Shown here: positions 59,990 to 64,000 of the stretch, one piece after another
How positions within the stretch are numbered: the stretch's first letter is position 1
Layout: every line of letters begins with the position of its first letter
Assembly: GCA_964581385.1 (NCBI GenBank)
Contig: CAZOOK010000013.1
Location: 1 to 64,000 of the forward strand
Source of the DNA: CAZOOK01 sp964581385
Lineage (GTDB): Bacteria; Pseudomonadota; Gammaproteobacteria; Nevskiales; Nevskiaceae
Direction of reading: 5' to 3'
Length of the DNA stretch: 64,000 bases
The notes under the pieces: model-generated
Databases searched by the model: none
The model's input: only the letters and a program-made list of their open reading frames with translations
Told to the model about the DNA's origin: nothing
Position numbers and translations under genes: made by a program

Positions 59990-61252
59990 TTAGAACGTGA
60001 ACGTCACGGCCATCGATAAGCGGTTGGCGTCGGGAGGGGAGACAGTGGCGCCGAGGGAAGTTGCTTTGGTGAAATCCTCCGGACGCCAGCCCGATTCGTA
60101 GTGCGCGTATTCGGCCTTGAGCGCAACATTGCTGGTCAGGTCATAGCGCAACGTCAATTGATAGTAGGTATCCTTGAGTCGCGTCTGCGGATTTTCGGCA
60201 AGCCCTTGAATAAAATTGACGAACGACGAATTGGCGGGCAGTTCTTCCACCGCCTTGCTGGTTGCCGCCCACTGGTTGGTATGCCCGACGGTAACCATCG
60301 GCAACCACTTGCCAAAGTGCCGGCCAACGGCGATATAGCCGGACTCCGACTTGTCTCCGTAGCTGCCGCTGAGGTAATCAATGCCGGCGAATTCAGCGAG
60401 CAGTTCCCACTTCCAGCGATTGATCTGAACACCCGCAGTGTAGTAGATCAGCATATCGTTACTGAATGCGAGGTCTCTCGCAGCTTCGTGATAGCCCGCT
60501 GCATCGATCGCACTGACCTCGTTGTCTATAAAAGGGACTCCACTGATAGACGATTTACTGGTATTGACAGCGAGGTGGAGAAGCAGCCAATCATTGTAGG
60601 TGGCCTCCTGCAAAAGGCCGACGCCGTTGCGACTGGTGAACTGCACTGCAAATCCGTTAGGGTATAGCGGTGCTAAGGGACCCAGGGTGCTTGCGGCTAC
60701 ATTGTCGGTTGTAGACGAGCTCCCAAATGTAATCTGCGAAAGCAGATACCACTCGCCTGCTGACGTTTGCGCACTCAGACTGAGGCCATCGATCGTGTTA
60801 TTGCTTTGTGTGATATACAAGGATGGCGGCAGCGTAATCCAGGGATAGGCTTCGCCAACAAAGAGATAATCCGAATACAGGTATTCCGGGTTTTCCAAGC
60901 GCCCGGCCTTAAGCGCAAAAGTATCGTTGAACCGGTAATTCAGATAAGCCCATTGGAATTTGGGCTGGAAATCGTCCGATCCGCGCGCCAGTATCTGCGC
61001 GACGGCAGTGACCGAATCGGCGAGACCGGCGGAGGCCTGCAAAGCGAAATTCGATTCCGGCTGGAAACTGGGGTCCGAAGAATAGCCGGAAGGCTGAGAA
61101 AAAGGGCCTCCGGTGGGAAAGGGCCGGTCATTGGCGAATATAAAGCCGGCAACCGTTTGCCCATATCCATGAAACGCAACATCGGCGTGGGCGGTGGAGA
61201 TGCCTAGGGCGCAGATACAACCGATGAGGCTCGCTACGCGTTTTTGGGTCAC
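59990..61252 (-). CDS. Outer-membrane porin, copy 1
   Basis: A 420-aa porin with signal peptide (GISTAHA-DV, residue 23). The sequence alternates beta-strands (DVAFHGYGQTVAGFIFAN, KFQWAYLNYRFNDTFALKAGRL, YYQLTLRYDLTSNVALKAEYAHY) and ends in Phe (MAVTFTF), the BAM signal. It is of the phosphate-limitation / uncharacterised porin type often paired with a short PstS-like protein. The first 356 bases of its 5' part and leader are identical to those of copy 2. Confidence 0.85.
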   Translation of the reverse strand: MTQKRVASLIGCICALGISTAHADVAFHGYGQTVAGFIFANDRPFPTGGPFSQPSGYSSDPSFQPESNFALQASAGLADSVTAVAQILARGSDDFQPKFQWAYLNYRFNDTFALKAGRLENPEYLYSDYLFVGEAYPWITLPPSLYITQSNNTIDGLSLSAQTSAGEWYLLSQITFGSSSTTDNVAASTLGPLAPLYPNGFAVQFTSRNGVGLLQEATYNDWLLLHLAVNTSKSSISGVPFIDNEVSAIDAAGYHEAARDLAFSNDMLIYYTAGVQINRWKWELLAEFAGIDYLSGSYGDKSESGYIAVGRHFGKWLPMVTVGHTNQWAATSKAVEELPANSSFVNFIQGLAENPQTRLKDTYYQLTLRYDLTSNVALKAEYAHYESGWRPEDFTKATSLGATVSPPDANRLSMAVTFTF

Positions 61253-61279
61253 TTCGCCTTTCTCCCTGACTGCTTGATG
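60924..61279. repeat. Identical block of the tandem duplication, left unit
   Basis: About 356 bp appear identical to 62779-63134 (offset 1855 bp). The block covers the 5' part of the porin gene, its Shine-Dalgarno and leader to the bases GATG. Beyond it the two units diverge. Confidence 0.8.
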
Positions 61280-61415
61280 GGACCATCAAAAGGGGAGGGA
61301 TTTATTTATGCGTGGATAAAAATAAATCCTTCCCTTCTTACTCGTTTACTGTGGCTGGCAGTTTGCGCGCCCTCTTCAATCTGTTGGCCGGCAATCTCCT
61401 GGACAGCTATGGCTC

Positions 61416-61829
61416 TCAATACTTGAGTAATACCTTGACCGAACCGTCCACCGCGTTGTCATTGATGTAGCCCACTGCGCCAGGCGTACCGTTGACTTTC
61501 GATTTTACGTCGCCATCACCGCCCGCTTCCACCGGCGCCTGGGCCCTTCCGGTGAAGATCAGCTTCGACCAGTAAGCGGTCAGGTCGGCGCCGGTCTTGC
61601 CGAGAATCTTGTTCTCGAATGCCGTCCGTGTATCGCCTTCCTTCTGGTAGAGCACCGTTACCGCCTGCCCGCCAAAGACGGGTTCGCGGCCCAGAAAGAT
61701 CTTCTTTGCTTCCTCCGCATCGATCGCCGCAAACGGAGATTCCTTGGCCGCAACGACGGCGCCCGCATAAGCATTACCGATCCCTGTCAGCACCACCAAG
61801 CCCAGCAGGGTTTTTTGCACGATGTTCAT
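61416..61829 (-). CDS. Short PstS-like periplasmic protein
   Basis: A 137-aa exported protein, signal peptide to about residue 22 (GIGNAYA-GA). It resembles one lobe of phosphate-binding PstS/ABC substrate-binding proteins (PFAAIDAEEAKKIFLGRE, TRTAFENKILGKTGADLTAYWSKLIFTGRAQAP, GAVGYINDNAVDGSVKVLLKY), as in the short proteins linked to porins. It lies 24 bp from the start of porin copy 2's stop and reads in the same direction, so it follows copy 2 in one transcript. A second copy is hidden in the gap. Confidence 0.82.
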   Translation of the reverse strand: MNIVQKTLLGLVVLTGIGNAYAGAVVAAKESPFAAIDAEEAKKIFLGREPVFGGQAVTVLYQKEGDTRTAFENKILGKTGADLTAYWSKLIFTGRAQAPVEAGGDGDVKSKVNGTPGAVGYINDNAVDGSVKVLLKY

Positions 61830-61853
61830 TTGTCGTACTCCTTCCTGTCCGGG

Positions 61854-63107
61854 TTAGAACGTGAACGTCACGGCCATCGATAAGCGGTTGGCGTCGGGGG
61901 GGGCGGTGGCAGTGCCGCTGACGCCGCCGAAGGAGGAAATTACGGTGGTGTAATCTTCCGGACGCCAGCCCGATTCGTAGTGCGCGTATTCGGCTTTGAG
62001 CGCAACATTGCTGGTCAAGTCATAGCGCAGTGTCAGCTGGTAGTAGGTATCCTTGAGCCGCGTCTGCGGAGCCTCGGAAAGCCCCTGAATAATGGGGGCG
62101 AACGGCGAGTTGGGGGGGAGTTCTTCCAAGGCCTTGCTGGTCGCCGACCACTGGTTGGTGTGTCCGACGGTCACCATCGGCAACCACTTGCCGAAGTGCC
62201 GGCCAACGGCGACATAGGCGGACGATGATTTATCTCCATAATTGCCGCCAACGTAATCAAGGCCGGCAAATTCAGCGAGCACCTCCCACTTCCAGCGATT
62301 GATCTGAACACCCGCAGTGTAGTAGATCTCTATATCGTTACTGAATGCGAGGTCTTTCGCGGCCTGGGGAGAGCTCACCGCGATCGCATTGACGAGTTGG
62401 TCCAGCGGAGCGACGCCGGTGATCGACGATTTGTTGGCATTGACAGCGAGGTGGAGAAGCAGCCAGTCATTGTAGGTGGCCTCCTGCAAAAGGCCGACGC
62501 CGTTGTGATTGGTAAGCGTCACCGTTAATCCATTAGGGGTAAATTGGTTCGGAGGTTGGTTGTCCGTTACAACGGAGCTTCCGAATGTAAACTGCGAAAG
62601 CAGATACCAATCGCCGGCCGATCCCTGCGCACTCAGATTGAGGCCATCGAGCGTATTATTCTGGATGATGTACAAGGATGGCGGCAGCGTGATCCAGGGA
62701 TAGGCTTCGCCGACAAAGAGATAATCCGAATACAGGTATTGCGGCACTTGCAAACGCCCGCCCTTGAGCGCGAAAGTGTCGTTGAACCGGTAATTCAGAT
62801 AAGCCCATTGGAATTTGGGCTGGAAATCGTCCGATCCGCGCGCCAGTATCTGCGCGACGGCAGTGACCGAATCGGCGAGACCGGCGGAGGCCTGCAAAGC
62901 GAAATTCGATTCCGGCTGGAAACTGGGGTCCGAAGAATAGCCGGAAGGCTGAGAAAAAGGGCCTCCGGTGGGAAAGGGCCGGTCATTGGCGAATATAAAG
63001 CCGGCAACCGTTTGCCCATATCCATGAAACGCAACATCGGCGTGGGCGGTGGAGATGCCTAGGGCGCAGATACAACCGATGAGGCTCGCTACGCGTTTTT
63101 GGGTCAC
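61854..63107 (-). CDS. Outer-membrane porin, copy 2
   Basis: A 417-aa porin, paralog of copy 1, with the same signal peptide and ending MAVTFTF. Differences cluster in extracellular-loop-like regions (for example TDNQPPNQFTPNGLTVTLTN versus a longer segment in copy 1, and the stretch before PPDANRL). It is first in the porin - PstS-like - porin - PstS-like order on the minus strand. Confidence 0.85.
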   Translation of the reverse strand: MTQKRVASLIGCICALGISTAHADVAFHGYGQTVAGFIFANDRPFPTGGPFSQPSGYSSDPSFQPESNFALQASAGLADSVTAVAQILARGSDDFQPKFQWAYLNYRFNDTFALKGGRLQVPQYLYSDYLFVGEAYPWITLPPSLYIIQNNTLDGLNLSAQGSAGDWYLLSQFTFGSSVVTDNQPPNQFTPNGLTVTLTNHNGVGLLQEATYNDWLLLHLAVNANKSSITGVAPLDQLVNAIAVSSPQAAKDLAFSNDIEIYYTAGVQINRWKWEVLAEFAGLDYVGGNYGDKSSSAYVAVGRHFGKWLPMVTVGHTNQWSATSKALEELPPNSPFAPIIQGLSEAPQTRLKDTYYQLTLRYDLTSNVALKAEYAHYESGWRPEDYTTVISSFGGVSGTATAPPDANRLSMAVTFTF

Positions 63108-63134
63108 TTCGCCTTTCTCCCTGACTGCTTGATG
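62779..63134. repeat. Identical block of the tandem duplication, right unit
   Basis: Partner of 60924-61279. Sequence upstream of 63134 differs between the two units, so this marks one breakpoint of the duplication. Confidence 0.8.
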
Positions 63135-63391
63135 ACTTATGGAACCCTCGGCTGCTCGAGGTCACGCACGTTACGATGCAAAGATTCGCACCTGCTTTCT
63201 TCTTCTCATCTTCCTCTTTATCGCATCCTCTCTTTGTATTTTCAAACCCGTCCACCGTCAAAAAACTGAGGCATTCGGTGGTAATTTGATCGGGAGGACT
63301 GAGTCATCATGTGTTGGATAGTTAAGTATAGCAACACAGCACAGCCCAGTTCTTCAGGGCGTAGGTTTTGGCAACTCGTCGGGCGGGAACA

Positions 63392-63590
63392 GCGCAGCGT
63401 GTCACTGCCGGGACAACTCCGTGGCGGAAGGCTTCTTTGCAACCCTCAAGAATAAATTGATCTTCGACTGCGATGATCACGCTCGCGATCGGGCTCGCGT
63501 GGGGACTTCGAGTAGATCCGGGGCGCTCTGCAACCCGCAGCGCATCCATCAAAAGCCGGGTTATTGTTCGCCATTGGCTGTTGAAACTCT
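63392..63590 (+). pseudogene. IS3-family transposase remnant
   Basis: The stretch encodes DNSVAEGFFATLKNKL and later NPQRIHQKPGYCSPLAVE, the C-terminal part of an IS3-type OrfB (DDE) transposase. Between these parts the frame shifts (the expected FEYIEGFYN region is read as SRSGALC), and in the ancestral frame a TAG replaces a Tyr codon. The N-terminal part, first catalytic Asp and the terminal repeats are absent or unrecognisable. Confidence 0.75.
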
Positions 63591-63793
63591 GCCGGCGGCA
63601 GCCAAATTGCGATGCCCGTTATTTCCGGGCCGGTTCAATCTGACCTCTTTTCCGCTTCCTTTTCGCCCATCGTTTAATTGACTTGTTAATCAACATTGAT
63701 GAGCATTAGCTATCAGATAGTTTGGCACCCGGCAGTTTGCTGCATTGCACACAGCTGGAATGGTGGTGGTGGAAAGATGAGGAGAGGGGATTA

Positions 63794-64000
63794 ATGGCAG
63801 GCCCGGCACAACATTCGCTAACCATCGACGCGGAAATTCGCGTGCCGGTGGCGAAGGCGCAGCTCGTCCATTTCCACATGGCTGGCCCGGCCGACAACCT
63901 GCTGCGCGACGAGGAAGCCTATTGGCTGGATCTGTGTCTGACGCCGCGGCCACCGAACGCGCGCGCCTGTTACCCGGATCGCTGGAGTCCACACCGCTTC
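63794..64000 (+). CDS. AraC-family regulator, N-terminal part (cut by window edge)
   Basis: The first 69 codons of a gene running off the right edge. The sequence EAYWLDLCLTPRPPNARACY and DRWSPHRF is typical of the N-terminal domain of a group of AraC-type transcription regulators; the helix-turn-helix part is outside the window. GAGGGGA precedes the ATG. Assignment rests on this one motif. Confidence 0.6.
   Translation, partial: MAGPAQHSLTIDAEIRVPVAKAQLVHFHMAGPADNLLRDEEAYWLDLCLTPRPPNARACYPDRWSPHRF

Noticed and set aside
1..64000. tRNA, rRNA or CRISPR array
   Set aside because: No cloverleaf T-arm, rRNA-conserved block or regularly spaced direct repeats were noticed on reading; a tRNAscan or CRISPR search was not possible here.

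Overview
The window reads as GC-rich chromosome of a free-living gammaproteobacterium. The evidence is a gamma-type TypA/BipA, an Uup-type ABC-F ATPase, PriA, ArgS followed by a SPOR protein, a divergent edd-eda / zwf-pgl Entner-Doudoroff locus, and CRP-type palindromes. A Xanthomonadales or Steroidobacter-like relative is my inference from gene style; no marker in the window settles it. I see no rRNA, tRNA, CRISPR array or intact mobile element. There is one scaffold gap (59862-59961, 100 N).

Layout. 1-8 kb: possible gene remnant at the left edge, a DUF899 thioredoxin-like protein, a GH79-like secreted glycosidase, uup, a DUF4197 protein with a small membrane partner, pirin, and an outer-membrane barrel protein. 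8-18 kb: typA; an MgtC/DUF4010 membrane protein; an aspartyl/asparaginyl hydroxylase-like enzyme next to a RimK-like ATP-grasp ligase and a CaCA cation antiporter; YbjQ; a Gln-rich hydrophilic protein; a nitronate monooxygenase. 18-24 kb: eda-edd divergent from zwf-pgl, a complete route from glucose-6-phosphate to pyruvate plus glyceraldehyde-3-phosphate. 24-27 kb: three tandem secreted esterases of the PHB-depolymerase/LpqC type. 27-36.6 kb: acyl-ACP desaturase, folE, an orphan ParB-like protein, a YgjP-like metallopeptidase, a CBS protein, a hybrid sensor kinase, and a sigma / anti-sigma-like / DUF3106 operon. 36.6-41.6 kb: priA (with DnaA-box-like sites upstream), argS and a SPOR protein. 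41.6-54 kb: mostly secreted proteins and lipoproteins (His/Asp-rich protein, GH26-like glycosidase, DUF2846 lipoprotein pair, large lipoprotein, PASTA protein, PQQ-type propeller), with a methyltransferase, an SDR enzyme and a rhomboid-like membrane protein. 54-58.3 kb: a P450 / 2Fe-2S ferredoxin / SnoaL-like / cupin cluster with a divergent-side TetR regulator. 58.5-64 kb: a YVTN propeller protein, a tandem duplication of porin plus short PstS-like protein whose second small gene lies in the scaffold gap, an IS3-family remnant, and the start of an AraC-type regulator cut by the right edge.

Main points to follow up. (i) Four intergenic palindromic elements share a CAGCGA-starting 23-nt core (21.4, 23.6, 30.3 and 59.6 kb). 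(ii) Two identically spaced TTATGAT-N8-ATCATAA palindromes, one at the tetR start and one in front of the P450 gene, point to a TetR regulon of just these genes. (iii) Two CRP-type sites, one a 26-bp perfect palindrome, lie in front of secreted-protein genes. (iv) DnaA-box-like 9-mers sit upstream of priA. (v) The duplicated porin/PstS-like block broke the assembly. Starts were moved from the longest reading frame where Shine-Dalgarno spacing or family alignment favoured a later codon; this is stated in each entry.
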